This document shows, one piece after another, positions 52,766 through 62,818 of a DNA stretch of 64,000 bases (positions are counted from its first letter, which is position 1; each line of letters begins with the position of its first letter). This DNA comes from JAHDHW01 sp965220465 (GTDB lineage Bacteria; Bacteroidota; Bacteroidia; Chitinophagales; Saprospiraceae). The notes below the pieces were generated by a model. The model saw only the letters and a list, made by a program, of their open reading frames with translations, made no database searches and had not been told where the DNA came from. Location of the stretch: positions 124,001 to 188,000 of the forward strand of contig CBDCPZ010000020.1 in assembly GCA_965220465.1 (NCBI GenBank), read 5' to 3'. A program made the translations under genes and the position numbers.

Positions 52766-55700
52766 ATGAAGCAAACGTTGAAAAAGAGGTTATTTTATAC
52801 ATTGTTAATTGGTTTGTTTGCTATCAGTGCTAATGAGAAAACGGATAATTTTCCAAACAATTCATCCGAACTTGTAAAACTGGAGCAGCATTGGGTTGAT
52901 TCTGTTTTTCAGGTCATGACTCCTGATGAACGGATTGGGCAATTGATGATGATCAGAGCACACTCTGATTTGGGCGCTGACCATATTGCAGCAGTTGAGC
53001 GATTGTTAAAAATATCAAGTCGGTGGTTTGTGCTTTTTTCAAGGTACTCCTGAAAAGCAGGCGGAGTTAACCAATAAATATCAAAAATTGACAAATCATG
53101 TTCCATTGTTGATTTCTATGGATGCTGAATGGGGTTTGGGAATGCGATTTAAAGAAGATGGACTTAGTTTTCCACGTCAATTAATGCTAGGTGCCATTCA
53201 GGACAACCGCTTGATTTATGACATGGGCAAAGAAGTAGCAAGGGAGTGTCGGCGATTAGGAGTTCATATCAATTTCGCTCCCGTTGCCGATGTGAACAAT
53301 AATCCTGAAAACCCGGTCATTAATACGCGCTCTTTTGGCGAAGACCGTTATAATGTGACCGCAAAAAGTTATATGTACATGCGCGGGATGCAGGATAATA
53401 ATTTGATGGCTTGCGCCAAACATTTTCCGGGGCATGGAGATACTAATATTGATTCTCACCTTGATTTACCAACGATTAACCATGACATGAATCGATTGGA
53501 TAGTGTTGAATTATTTCCGTTTAGAGTGCTCGCTCAGCATGGCATTCAAAGTATGATGATTGCTCATTTGGAAGTGCCTTCGATTGATGATACAGAAAAC
53601 CTTCCTACCACACTTTCAAAAAAAGCAGTGACTGATTTGTTAAAAAAGAAATGGGTTTTGATGGGTTTGATTATTACGGATGGTTTAGGAATGAAAGGAG
53701 TTACCAAACATTATAAACCTGGTGAAGTAGAAGCAAAAGCGCTTGTTGCGGGAAATGATATTTTATTGCTTCCGGAAGATGTCCGGCTGCTTTTCGTGAA
53801 ATCAAACGCTATATAAAAGAAGGTAAAATTGGAATCAGATTCAGGTTGACAATAGTGTTAAAAAAGTGCTTCGTGCAAATATCGTCTTGGCTTGAAAAAA
53901 GGTTGAAACAATCAAAGAAGAAAATATTCGTGAGGAATTGTTTCCAGAAGAAGCAAAAGTTCTAAAAAGAAACCTTGATCAAAAATGCATTGACTTTAGT
54001 GAGAAATAGAAAAGGATTGGTTCCTTTTAAAAAATTGGATAGCTTGATATTGCTTCACTAAGTATCGGATCAACGGCAAACGAACTGACCTTCCAAAAAA
54101 CGCTGGGACTTTACAGCCAAAAGTCACACATTATAATGTTGGAAAAGAAATTTCCATCTTCAAACAGTAAATCCTTGATTTCCAAATTGAAAAAGCATGA
54201 AGTTGTGATCGTGGGATTACACGATATGAGTTCTTATGCCAGCAAAGGTTTTGGATTGACGGAGTGACAAAAGTGTTTATTGAAAAATTGCGCGCAGAAA
54301 CAAAAGTTGTTTTAGTAGTTTTTGGTAATCCATATTCACTAAAATATTTTGATAATATTGATTGGGTGCTGGAAGCTTATGATGAAGATGAAATGACAGA
54401 AGATTTGGCGGCCCAGGCTTTATTTGGTGCATTTAGCATTCAGGGGCGATTGCCGGTCACAGCTTCTCAAAAGTAAATTTAATGACGGAATTACAACAGC
54501 GAAAATTTTTCGATTGGGCTATACTTTGCCAGAAGAAGTGGGCTTGGATTCAAAAATTTTAAAAAAAATAGATACCCTTGCTCAAGATGCAATCAATAAG
54601 ACGAGCGACTCCAGGTTGTGTTGTTTTGAGTTGCAAAAGACGGTCAGGTTGTTTTCCATAAAAGCTTATGGTTTTCATACTTATAACAAGCTTCACAAAG
54701 TCGAAACTTCTGATATTTACGATTTAGCTTCTATTACAAAAGTTGCTGCTTCTACTATTTCAATGATGAAATTATAGGATGAAGGCAAAAGTCAGTATTT
54801 ATGGTAAAATGAGTGATTACTTGCCAGAATTGGATTCAACCAACAAGTCAGATATTGTCGTCCTTGATGTGATGGCTCATCGGGCACAACTTTTTCCGTG
54901 GATTCCTTTTTACCAACAAACAGTTACAAAAAGTAGAAGAAATCCTCGCCCTTTGTCAAAATATTATACAAAAAAAGTTACCAGCCAGAATACAATTCCG
55001 GTGACTGAAAAGTTATACATGCGAGATGATTATTTGGATAAAATTAAAACCAGGTATACGAATCAGATATGCTTTCTACAAGAAAATATAAGTACAGCGA
55101 TATAGGATTTTATTTGATTAAAGATTTGGTTGAAAACCTAACAAATCAATCGCTTGACGAATATGTTACACAAACTTTTTATGAGCCGCTTGGTTTGACT
55201 ACAGCGACTTATAACCCTTGGAAAACACAAAACTTTAAACCTAATCGTTCCGACTGAAGAAGACCGATATTTTCGTCGACAAAAAGTTCAGGGCTATGTT
55301 CATGATATGGGAGCGGCGATGTTAGGAGGAGTGAGCGGACATGCGGGACTTTTTGCAAATGCGAACGATTTGGCGATCATTATGCAGATGATCCTCAATG
55401 GAGGTTATTATGGAGGAGCGATATTTTTCTGAAGGCAACAACGATTGTTTACACACAGGCATCCGGAATGTACTCGGCGAGGTATTGGTTTTGACCTAAA
55501 AGAAACAGATCCTCTAAAGAGCCAGAATGTTTGTGAAGTTGCGTCCGAAAATACTTTTGGACATCTTGGATTTACCGGAACTTGTACTTGGGTTGATCCT
55601 GAGCACAATCTGGTTTATATATTTTTATCAAATCGAACTTATCCTTCAATGTATAATTACAAATTGAATGAGCATGATTATCGCTCCGAATTCACAAGTA

Positions 55701-55774
55701 TAATTTATGAAGCTTTGGGTATGGAAACTAGTGAGACTTTGGAAGCAAATAATGAAAATAAACGCGAATTGTAG
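52766..55774 (+). pseudogene. GH3 beta-N-acetylglucosaminidase/serine-hydrolase fusion, broken by many frameshifts
   Basis: Read across several frames this is one Bacteroidota gene of about 1000 codons. A signal-like N-terminus (52766) leads into a GH3 domain with VPLLISMDAEWGLGMR and the NagZ-type KHFPGHGDTNIDSH motif, then a GH3 C-terminal domain, then a class-C beta-lactamase-like serine hydrolase with SITK and YSDIG motifs. The frame changes near 53010, 53790, 53840, 53880, 53900, 54265, 54470, 54640, 54780, 54910, 55070, 55250 and 55440. Most changes fall at one-base length differences in homopolymers. A TAG occurs at 54775. Between breaks the protein remains highly readable. Confidence 0.85.
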
Positions 55775-55866
55775 ACAAGACAATAATTGAAATAACAATA
55801 GCCGATTAAACCTAACTAATTTTTTAAATAAAATGAATCTTATCCCTCAAAATAGCTCGTCGATAT

Positions 55867-57168
55867 TTGTTTTCCAACAGCATTGGGGGAGTTGTTTTTG
55901 TTTTGTTATTTATTTTACTTTTTCCACTTTCTTTATTATTAATTGTTTTGACTTCAACAGGAATTGTCAAATTAAAATCTGTCAATGCGATCAATGTCAT
56001 TTCAGGGATTTCAGTTTTTGGAATATCTATCGGGACAGCAGCTTTAATATTGGTTTTGTCTGTTTTTAATGGCTTTGAAGATTTGATCAGTGGTTTGTTT
56101 GGAGCTTTTAATCCGGATGTAAAAATCGTTGCTTTAAAAGGAAAAACTTTTGAAGTGAATTCAACAATGATCGCAGGGCTTGAAAAGATCAATGGCGTTC
56201 AATTTGTTTCTCAAACTTTGGAAGAAATTGCTTTTTTTGAATATAAAGGAAACCAGGATTTTGGGATTGTAAAAGGAGTAGATGAGGTATATAAAAATGT
56301 TACAAGTATTGATTCAACAATCAGAGAAGGGGAATTAATTTTTGATGATGGTGAAAGGTATCTTGCTGTTTTGGGTGTTGGAATGCGAAATAAGCTTTCT
56401 GTGAATGTTGACGATGATTTTTCTCCGATTACGATTTACATGGCAAAGCGATCAAAATCAGCGGTCAAACCATTTAAAAAACGATTTGTATATCCTGCCG
56501 GGACTTTTGTTATTCAACAGGATTTTGACAATCAATACGTTTTGACTTCATTGGATTTTGCAAGAAGTTTATTGGACATGGATGAACGGGTGAGTGCCCT
56601 TGAATTACGTTTGGACTCCAATATTGATCAAGCAACCATACTTTCTCAAATTAGTGAATTTATGGGACCGGGTTATGTTGTGAAAAATCGCTATCAGCAG
56701 GAAGAAGCTTTTTTGAAATTGATGAATGTGGAAAAGTGGATGAGCTTCGCCATATTGTGCTTAACCCTGATTTTAGTAGCTTTTAATATGATTGGTTCGC
56801 TTTGGATGATCGTTTTGGATAAACGAAAAGACATCGCCATTCTCAAATCAATGGGAGCTACACAAAATACGATTCGCAATATATTTCTTAACGAAGGATT
56901 GCTGCTCTGCACATTTGGAATGTTGATTGGTTTTTTCTTTGCGATAATACTTTTCGTTTCACAAAAAACATTTGGCGTAGTCCCAATTCCTGAAGGATTT
57001 GTGGTAGATGCTTATCCGATCAGCATACGGGCTTTTGATTTTTTTGTAGTGGCGATTACGGTTGTAATTATTGGACTAATTGCTGCAATTCCTCCTGCCA
57101 TGAAAGCGTCAAAAGTATCAGCTCTTATCAGAGAAGAGTATTTGTTTAACTTCCTTTCCAAATCTTAA
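55867..57168 (+). CDS. FtsX/LolC-type ABC transporter permease (natural start apparently frameshifted)
   Basis: A permease of the lipoprotein-release family (LolC/LolE-like). The C-terminal FtsX domain has three TM helices (about 290-320, 335-365, 395-420). A periplasmic domain precedes it, and an N-terminal helix carries SVNAINVISGISVFGISIGTAAL. Homologs typically begin MNL-L-IARRYLFS; here an ATG at 55833 begins MNL and one extra base shifts the frame, so IARRYLFS continues in the frame annotated. The only in-frame start left is the weak TTG at 55867. An unusual hydrophobic stretch of about 30 residues (VFVLLFILLFPLSLLLIVL) lies before SVNAINV. Either the start is mis-sequenced or the gene is damaged. 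Confidence 0.75.
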   Translation: MFSNSIGGVVFVLLFILLFPLSLLLIVLTSTGIVKLKSVNAINVISGISVFGISIGTAALILVLSVFNGFEDLISGLFGAFNPDVKIVALKGKTFEVNSTMIAGLEKINGVQFVSQTLEEIAFFEYKGNQDFGIVKGVDEVYKNVTSIDSTIREGELIFDDGERYLAVLGVGMRNKLSVNVDDDFSPITIYMAKRSKSAVKPFKKRFVYPAGTFVIQQDFDNQYVLTSLDFARSLLDMDERVSALELRLDSNIDQATILSQISEFMGPGYVVKNRYQQEEAFLKLMNVEKWMSFAILCLTLILVAFNMIGSLWMIVLDKRKDIAILKSMGATQNTIRNIFLNEGLLLCTFGMLIGFFFAIILFVSQKTFGVVPIPEGFVVDAYPISIRAFDFFVVAITVVIIGLIAAIPPAMKASKVSALIREEYLFNFLSKS

Positions 57169-57223
57169 ATTAACTGCTCGGGAAACTTGTTCTAAAGTTT
57201 TTTATTTTTGCACTCTAAAATTG

Positions 57224-57598
57224 ATGAACATGGAAGATTGGGAACTGGATTATGAGTGGTTGCGGGTAAGGCATTTTTTAAAAAAATCAATGCAAAGATC
57301 CAATTTGCCTGATTTGAATGGCATTTTGTTTTTAATAGGAATTCAGGAATTGGGGAGATGGAAAGATGAATTTACAAAAGAGGAAAAGCAAGATCTCATG
57401 CATATTGCCGTTTGTGAGTTGCTTTCTTCAGATGGATATTATGCCTTTGAAGGGCGCGATGCGGATGGCTGGCCACACTACAAAGAATTAAGGCCGGTTA
57501 GCATTTCAGGGGTGAAGGACCAGTCAAGGTTGTTGAAAATTAAAATCATCCAGTATTTTCAGGAAATGCTCGCTGAAAGTCAGGGGGAAGAAGAATAA
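57224..57598 (+). CDS. Conserved-looking hypothetical protein
   Basis: A protein of about 124 residues. Candidate starts are ATG at 57224 and 57230. It contains no signal peptide or TM helix. It is mostly helical with a readable core NLPDLNGILFLIGIQELGR and DGYYAFEGRDADGWPHYK. It looks like the kind of short cytoplasmic protein conserved across Bacteroidota, but no family name is recognised. The cyclophilin lipoproteins follow on the same strand. A -7-like word TATTTTTG lies just upstream at about 57203. Confidence 0.65.
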   Translation: MNMEDWELDYEWLRVRHFLKKSMQRSNLPDLNGILFLIGIQELGRWKDEFTKEEKQDLMHIAVCELLSSDGYYAFEGRDADGWPHYKELRPVSISGVKDQSRLLKIKIIQYFQEMLAESQGEEE

Positions 57599-57627
57599 TC
57601 ATTAAGAAATTTTTAAATAATCATTTT

Positions 57628-58281
57628 ATGAACCGATTTATTTTAATACTGAGTTTTTGTGGGTTGTTATTTTCAGCTTGTAACAAAGATGGTTTCACTT
57701 ATGCAGAAATTGAAACCGAATTTGGAACGATGAAAGTTAAACTCTATAATTCAACTCCAAAGCATCGTGACAATTTTATAAAACTGGCTAATGAAGGGTT
57801 TTATGATGACTTGTTATTTCACCGTGTCATGAGTGGATTCATGATTCAGGGTGGCGATCCTGATTCGAAAGATGCAGCCCCGGATGCTCGATTGGGTGGA
57901 GGAGGACCAGGTTATCAGATTGATGCAGAAATTGGAGCGTTGCACGTCAAAGGAGCATTGGCAGCAGCCAGAACCCAGAATCCTGAAAAAAAATCATCGG
58001 GCAGCCAGTATTATATTGTTCAGGGCAAACCACAGTCTGATGGCGCTTTGGATGCAATCGAAGCGCAAAAGGGCGTGAAATATTCTCCGGAACAGCGCGA
58101 ATTATACAAAACTTTGGGAGGCACACCTCAGCTCGACAATGAATATACAGTCTATGGAGAAGTGGTTGAAGGATTAGAAGTAGTTGACAAAATCGCTGCA
58201 GTTGCTACAAATGGAAATCCTCCACAAGGAACTAGCCGCCCTCTTGAGGACGTCAAAATGAAAGTTAGAATTTTGAATTAA
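57628..58281 (+). CDS. Cyclophilin-type peptidyl-prolyl isomerase lipoprotein
   Basis: A 217-residue protein with lipobox (LFSACNK, Cys18) and a cyclophilin domain (about 28-215). The catalytic-site motifs FHRVMSGFMIQGGDPD and GALAAAR are present, and SSGSQYYIVQ holds the conserved Gln region. It is predicted to assist protein folding in the periplasm or at the outer membrane. The next gene encodes a second, longer copy of the same enzyme. Confidence 0.9.
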   Translation: MNRFILILSFCGLLFSACNKDGFTYAEIETEFGTMKVKLYNSTPKHRDNFIKLANEGFYDDLLFHRVMSGFMIQGGDPDSKDAAPDARLGGGGPGYQIDAEIGALHVKGALAAARTQNPEKKSSGSQYYIVQGKPQSDGALDAIEAQKGVKYSPEQRELYKTLGGTPQLDNEYTVYGEVVEGLEVVDKIAAVATNGNPPQGTSRPLEDVKMKVRILN

Positions 58282-58338
58282 AAAATTGACTTAGCTTGGC
58301 AAATCATAGTTTTTGCCAACGAACAAAAAATATTGAAA

Positions 58339-59211
58339 ATGAGATTTTTGCAATTAGCATTATTTATATTGATTTTCTCATCGTGCGCAAAACCTATTGC
58401 TGATTTTAGCTATTCAGGTGGTGAAAAAACGGCTCCTGTGGATGTTCAATTTGAGAATAAATCAAAAAAAGGAGAAACGTATGAATGGGATTTTGGCGAC
58501 GGAACCCAATCATTAGAAGAGTCTCCTTCACATAATTATTTGTCCTCAGGAAATTATTCAGTTATTTTAAAAGCAAAAAAAGGCGAGAAGGAATCCAGTA
58601 AGAAAAAGCAACTTTACGTTGCTGCTCCTGAAAAATGTTTGGTCAGAATCACAACGGATTATGGATCAATGTTGGTCGAATTGTACGATGCCACACCACA
58701 ACATCGAGATAATTTTATCAAACTAGCAGAAGAAGGGTTTTACAATGAATTGATTTTTCATCGGGTTATCAATGGATTTATGATCCAGGGTGGAGACCCT
58801 GATTCTCGCAACGCCAAAGCTGGTACGCCCTTAGGTTCCGGAGGTCCGGGCTACCAGATTCCTGCTGAATTCAGTGATTCTCTTTTTCATATTAAAGGTG
58901 CATTGGCAGCAGCCAGAACCTCCAATCCTGAAAAAAAGTCATCAGGATCGCAGTTTTATATTGTTCAGGGAAAAAAAGCAGACGATCGTCAATTGGATAT
59001 GGTGGAAGCCCGCGGAGATTTTCATTATCCTTCGGAGACAAGAAAATCCTATTTGGAAGTAGGAGGTACACCACAACTTGATAAAGAATACACTGTTTTT
59101 GGAATGGTGATAAAAGGAATTGAAGTAATTGATAAAATCACTCAGGTACAAACAGACAACAGAGACCGACCGAAGGAAGACGTGAAAATGAAAATTGAGG
59201 TAATTAAATAA
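58339..59211 (+). CDS. PKD-domain cyclophilin lipoprotein
   Basis: About 290 residues from the ATG at 58339. The lipobox (IFSSCAK, Cys17) is followed by a PKD domain (about 20-95, PVDVQFENKSKKGETYEWDFGDGT) and a cyclophilin domain (about 100-290) with FHRVINGFMIQGGDPD, GALAAAR and SSGSQFYIVQ. It is a tandem paralog of the preceding gene with an added PKD domain, which may tether it to a partner or surface polymer. An inverted repeat TTGGCAAA/TTTGCCAA lies in the 57-base gap between the two. Confidence 0.9.
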   Translation: MRFLQLALFILIFSSCAKPIADFSYSGGEKTAPVDVQFENKSKKGETYEWDFGDGTQSLEESPSHNYLSSGNYSVILKAKKGEKESSKKKQLYVAAPEKCLVRITTDYGSMLVELYDATPQHRDNFIKLAEEGFYNELIFHRVINGFMIQGGDPDSRNAKAGTPLGSGGPGYQIPAEFSDSLFHIKGALAAARTSNPEKKSSGSQFYIVQGKKADDRQLDMVEARGDFHYPSETRKSYLEVGGTPQLDKEYTVFGMVIKGIEVIDKITQVQTDNRDRPKEDVKMKIEVIK

Positions 59212-59307
59212 AACTTGCTGATTATTGAATTCTGGTATATTTTTTAGCATAAAAAGGGAAGACAGATTCAATAAATATTTTAAATTCTATAAATCACCAG
59301 TAAGAGT

Positions 59308-60096
59308 ATGAAACAAAAAGAATTTTTAGGTATCGATATTGGAGGTTCCGGAATTAAAGGAGCAATTGTAGATGTTGAAAAAGGGACTCTTATTGGCGAG
59401 CGATTTCGAATACCCACTCCTCAGCCTTCCAATCCAAAAAATGTATCCATTGCTTTTACAGAAGTCGTCAGGCACTTTGGTTGGAAAGGAAAGATGGTCG
59501 GTTGTGGTTTTCCATCGGTAATTAAAAAAGGAATTGCACAAACCGCCGCGAATATCAATAAGTCTTGGCTGGGGACTAATATTGCTGAGATTTTTTCAGA
59601 ACATTGTGGTTGTCCTGTTGTGGTAAGAAATGATGCTGATGTTGCAGGTATAGCTGAAATGCAATTTGGCGTTGGTAAAAATGTCAAAGGAACCGTCTTG
59701 ATTATCACAATTGGCAGTGGTTTAGGTTCGGCGCTTTTTAAAGATGGTGTCCTTGTTCCGAATACAGAATTAGGCCATATTTATCTAAAAGGGCATATGG
59801 ATATTGCCGAACATTATGCTGCGGACAGTGCTCGAAAAAGAAAAGGATTGTCTTGGAATACCTGGGGATCGCGTTTTAATAAATATTTAAAACACATCGA
59901 ATTGATCCTGGCTCCAGATCTGATCATCTTAGGTGGAGGTGGAAGTAAGAAATTTGATAAGTTTGATAAATATATCACGATAGAAACCGAAGTAGTGCCT
60001 GCCATATTGCTAAATAATGCTGGGATTATCGGTGCTGCGGTACATGCTTATAATAAAGAATTGTTGAAAAGCAGTGCTTCTAAAACGGTAAGTTGA
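59308..60096 (+). CDS. ppgK: Polyphosphate glucokinase (ROK family)
   Basis: A 262-residue cytoplasmic sugar kinase. The phosphate-binding motif FLGIDIGGSGIKGAIVD opens the protein, a catalytic-Asp motif VVRNDADVAG is near 108, and the TIGSGLGSALF and ILGGGGSKKF motifs complete the ATPase fold. The family phosphorylates glucose using polyphosphate (and often ATP). The length is typical. Confidence 0.9.
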   Translation: MKQKEFLGIDIGGSGIKGAIVDVEKGTLIGERFRIPTPQPSNPKNVSIAFTEVVRHFGWKGKMVGCGFPSVIKKGIAQTAANINKSWLGTNIAEIFSEHCGCPVVVRNDADVAGIAEMQFGVGKNVKGTVLIITIGSGLGSALFKDGVLVPNTELGHIYLKGHMDIAEHYAADSARKRKGLSWNTWGSRFNKYLKHIELILAPDLIILGGGGSKKFDKFDKYITIETEVVPAILLNNAGIIGAAVHAYNKELLKSSASKTVS

Positions 60097-60107
60097 GATT
60101 CCATTCT

Positions 60108-60914
60108 TTAGGGTAACATAGCTTTGTATTCTTCATATCTTTCTATGAATGTATCTTCTTCTGTTCCACAGTTTATAGCAAATTCTTCAATATTCTGAAT
60201 CCTGGTAATTGAACTTGGGTGAGTGATCAGCCATTGGATTTTCAGGCTACTGTTATTAGCTGATTCTATAAAAGTTTTTAAGCCAAGCGCCTCATACTGA
60301 AAAGGGCAAATGATGCTCAAAGCATAACGGTCTGCGACCAATACTTCGCTTTCTTCAAAAACGAGATCCTTGATATTATAAGCTATATTTCTGGTTTCCG
60401 GAAAATCATAGCCAAGCAATAAATCTCCAATCACGTCTTTTCCATATTCTGACACTAATCGTTCCATAAGGTTTCCGCTATCTGCATAGTTGATCTCATG
60501 AGCTAAAACGGCAAATAATTCATTTTCTGAAGCAAGAAATTTTAATAATCCGGTATAAATATATAAGTGCCCGCCTGGAGTAATAAATGCATTAGCTAAA
60601 CTGTCGTCTCGAATGATGGTTGCATCCCAATTGAATGTGAGTCGATTTTCCACTTTATCTGTATTTGCCAACATCTCTATTAACGTGTTTATATAATTAT
60701 AAACTTCAGCGTAATCATTTTGATTCAAAATAGGAAAACGATCGGGACTTTTGAGGATTAGCTTTTTTAGCATTTTCCCGATTTCATGTTGATCTTCAAC
60801 ATTATATTCATCTTTAATTACATGAATAAGGTTGTCATCTGCTTTTTTGCAGGAAGGAACAAGAAGTACAAATATTCCTATTATTGCGAAAATTTTTATG
60901 TAAATATTTTTCAT
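60108..60914 (-). CDS. M48-like lipoprotein with degenerate zinc motif
   Basis: About 268 residues from the ATG at 60914, where the lipobox (VPSCKK, Cys22) is well placed; a longer frame starts at 60965. The fold follows M48-type proteases: ITPGGHLYIYTGLL, then the helix that should carry HExxH. Here it reads HEINY (139-143), so the second His is Tyr. The third-ligand region reads SEVLVADRYAL, where the expected ExxAD Glu is Val. Two zinc ligands appear to be lost, so the protein is probably a catalytically dead homolog. Confidence 0.8.
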   Translation of the reverse strand: MKNIYIKIFAIIGIFVLLVPSCKKADDNLIHVIKDEYNVEDQHEIGKMLKKLILKSPDRFPILNQNDYAEVYNYINTLIEMLANTDKVENRLTFNWDATIIRDDSLANAFITPGGHLYIYTGLLKFLASENELFAVLAHEINYADSGNLMERLVSEYGKDVIGDLLLGYDFPETRNIAYNIKDLVFEESEVLVADRYALSIICPFQYEALGLKTFIESANNSSLKIQWLITHPSSITRIQNIEEFAINCGTEEDTFIERYEEYKAMLP

Positions 60915-61034
60915 GGCATTATTTGGATTATCGTCATGTTTAGTGCCGAGTGTAGATGATTGCACTAAGAAGGGGATATTGTCTTTGTTTTAAAACAATT
61001 AATATGCCACCTGAATATTTGTAGTAAAAAAGAA

Positions 61035-61068
61035 AAAAGCTGCCAACTTTAAGAAAGGGACAGCTTTT
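61035..61068 (-). terminator. Terminator after the TPR gene
   Basis: On the minus strand AAAAGCTG pairs with CAGCTTTT, followed by a T-run (TTTTTTCTTTTTT). It lies just past the stop of the TPR gene at 61111. Confidence 0.75.
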
Positions 61069-61110
61069 GTGATAATAAATTAGAAGTAGAAGTGAGTATC
61101 AGTGTTAGTT

Positions 61111-62517
61111 TTAATTCATTGAGAAAGTAGAAACTAGGTTTTGAATTTCTTCATCGTCTTTTAGTGCCGGAGTTATTTGAAAGAGATAATGTAGGTTATT
61201 ATAGCTTTTTGTTAATGTTTTTTTAAGTAAAATCAACGCTTCTGCACGATTGCCCAGAGAAAACAGGCATGCAATTCTACAATAGGTCAATTCGGTGCCA
61301 TATGCGTATAACTCAGCTTCATCCAAAATGTTCAAAGCCAATTCTTTTTTTCCTGTTTGCATCAAAAAACTTGCGTAATGAACCCAACACTGACCTGTTT
61401 CAGGGGCGATGTCTGTAGCCTTTTGGAAAAAACTATGCGCCAAATCTAATTCATTCGTTTGTTGATAAACTTCAGCTAGAGCTATATAATATTCTTCTTT
61501 CAAGTCGTCAATTAAAAGAGCTTTTTTGAAAGCAGCTTTTGCAGAATCAAATTTACGTTCCTTCATAAAACAATTTCCCAAATGAAGATATACTTCATCA
61601 TTGTTTTCATCAATCGCTCTGGCTTTCAAGAAAAAAGCTTTCGCTTTTTCATTATCCCCAAGCGACTCATGGCATAAACCTATTTTAAAGAAAAGGTCAG
61701 CATCGGCATCAAAATGCTCCAAAAGTTCATTGTAACATTTTAGTGCTTGTCCAAAGTCATTTAATTGAATGCATGATTCTGCACATTCCCGATAAGCAAA
61801 CTCAAATTTATCATTGATAATAAAAGCATATTCAAAAGCATCGCGAGCATTTTTATGATCGTTTTTTGCTGAATAAGCATACCCTAGATTGTACCATGCG
61901 ATATAAGCGTACGGATTGATATCAATCAATTCTTTGTGGAGTTTAATGCTTTCATCATACTGCTGGGTCATCTCCACGCTAAACCAAATCCTTTCGAGGG
62001 CATCTGTGTTTTCAGGGTTGGAGATAGCAGCTTTCTTAAGAGCAAGAAACATATCTTTATACCGCTTTTTAGTTTCGAAAACCAAAGCTTTGCTGAGGTG
62101 AATTTCACTACTTTGTTCGGCATTTGCATTTAGCAACAAGTCGTCTAAAATTTCAAATGCTTCTGCGTAATTTCCCAGAGAACTTAACGCTTCTGCCCTT
62201 AATATTTGAACTTCAAATACGGAAGGTGCATAAAGTATGGCCTTATCTAATGCTTCTAAAGCTAAATTTTCACAATTTTTTTCAAGATATAGTTGAGCTT
62301 GTACAATATGAAAGTTACCCGAAAACGGATGTTGCCTGACCGCATGCTCGATTACTTCCAGTGCATGATCAAAAAGTTGTTCATTTAAGTAGTGCTCAAT
62401 CAACTGAAGAAATACCGTTTTCTCATAAAAACCTACCGTTCCCTTTTGTGACATAGCCTCATACTCAAAAATAAGCTCATTTGCGATTTGTTCGTTTGTT
62501 GTATTGTTTCTTTTCAT
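61111..62517 (-). CDS. TPR-repeat protein
   Basis: A 468-residue protein made almost entirely of TPR helices of about 34 residues (for example YNLGYAYSAKNDHKNARDAFEYAF and YLHLGNCFMKERKFDSAKAAFKKAL), with no signal peptide, TM helix or catalytic domain. It is likely a cytoplasmic protein-interaction scaffold. Upstream is a 301-base gap; the gene downstream on the strand is the degenerate M48 lipoprotein, separated by a terminator. Confidence 0.85.
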   Translation of the reverse strand: MKRNNTTNEQIANELIFEYEAMSQKGTVGFYEKTVFLQLIEHYLNEQLFDHALEVIEHAVRQHPFSGNFHIVQAQLYLEKNCENLALEALDKAILYAPSVFEVQILRAEALSSLGNYAEAFEILDDLLLNANAEQSSEIHLSKALVFETKKRYKDMFLALKKAAISNPENTDALERIWFSVEMTQQYDESIKLHKELIDINPYAYIAWYNLGYAYSAKNDHKNARDAFEYAFIINDKFEFAYRECAESCIQLNDFGQALKCYNELLEHFDADADLFFKIGLCHESLGDNEKAKAFFLKARAIDENNDEVYLHLGNCFMKERKFDSAKAAFKKALLIDDLKEEYYIALAEVYQQTNELDLAHSFFQKATDIAPETGQCWVHYASFLMQTGKKELALNILDEAELYAYGTELTYCRIACLFSLGNRAEALILLKKTLTKSYNNLHYLFQITPALKDDEEIQNLVSTFSMN

Positions 62518-62818
62518 GGTATGCAGTTACTTGTATTTGAAGTAAATATACTGAAAAAGCATCCAAAGCAGCGACATAATTTAGGCAAAATTTTAAAAAA
62601 AATGAATACAGTAATTTCATTTTAATTTTTATGGTATTACGTATAATATGTTGATAATTAATAAATTAAGAATTTAATAAATTTGAAATTGTAATTATTT
62701 GATACCTTAACCCTCTCTCTTTCATTGTTTAATACATGCAATGAAATTTAAAGATTAAAAAATTTTAATATCAAATAAAAAGGAAATTGAAAAATGAAGG
62801 AATAGATTACAAAAAGGT
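62518..62818. other. 301-base AT-rich gap
   Basis: It holds an inverted repeat TTTCATTG / CAATGAAA at 62720-62746 without a T-run, and AT-rich DNA upstream of the TPR gene. No small gene or clear promoter is supportable. Confidence 0.4.

Noticed and set aside
52766..55774. Programmed frameshifting in the GH3 gene
   Set aside because: There are too many frame changes, in both directions, and no slippery site with a following stem recurs.
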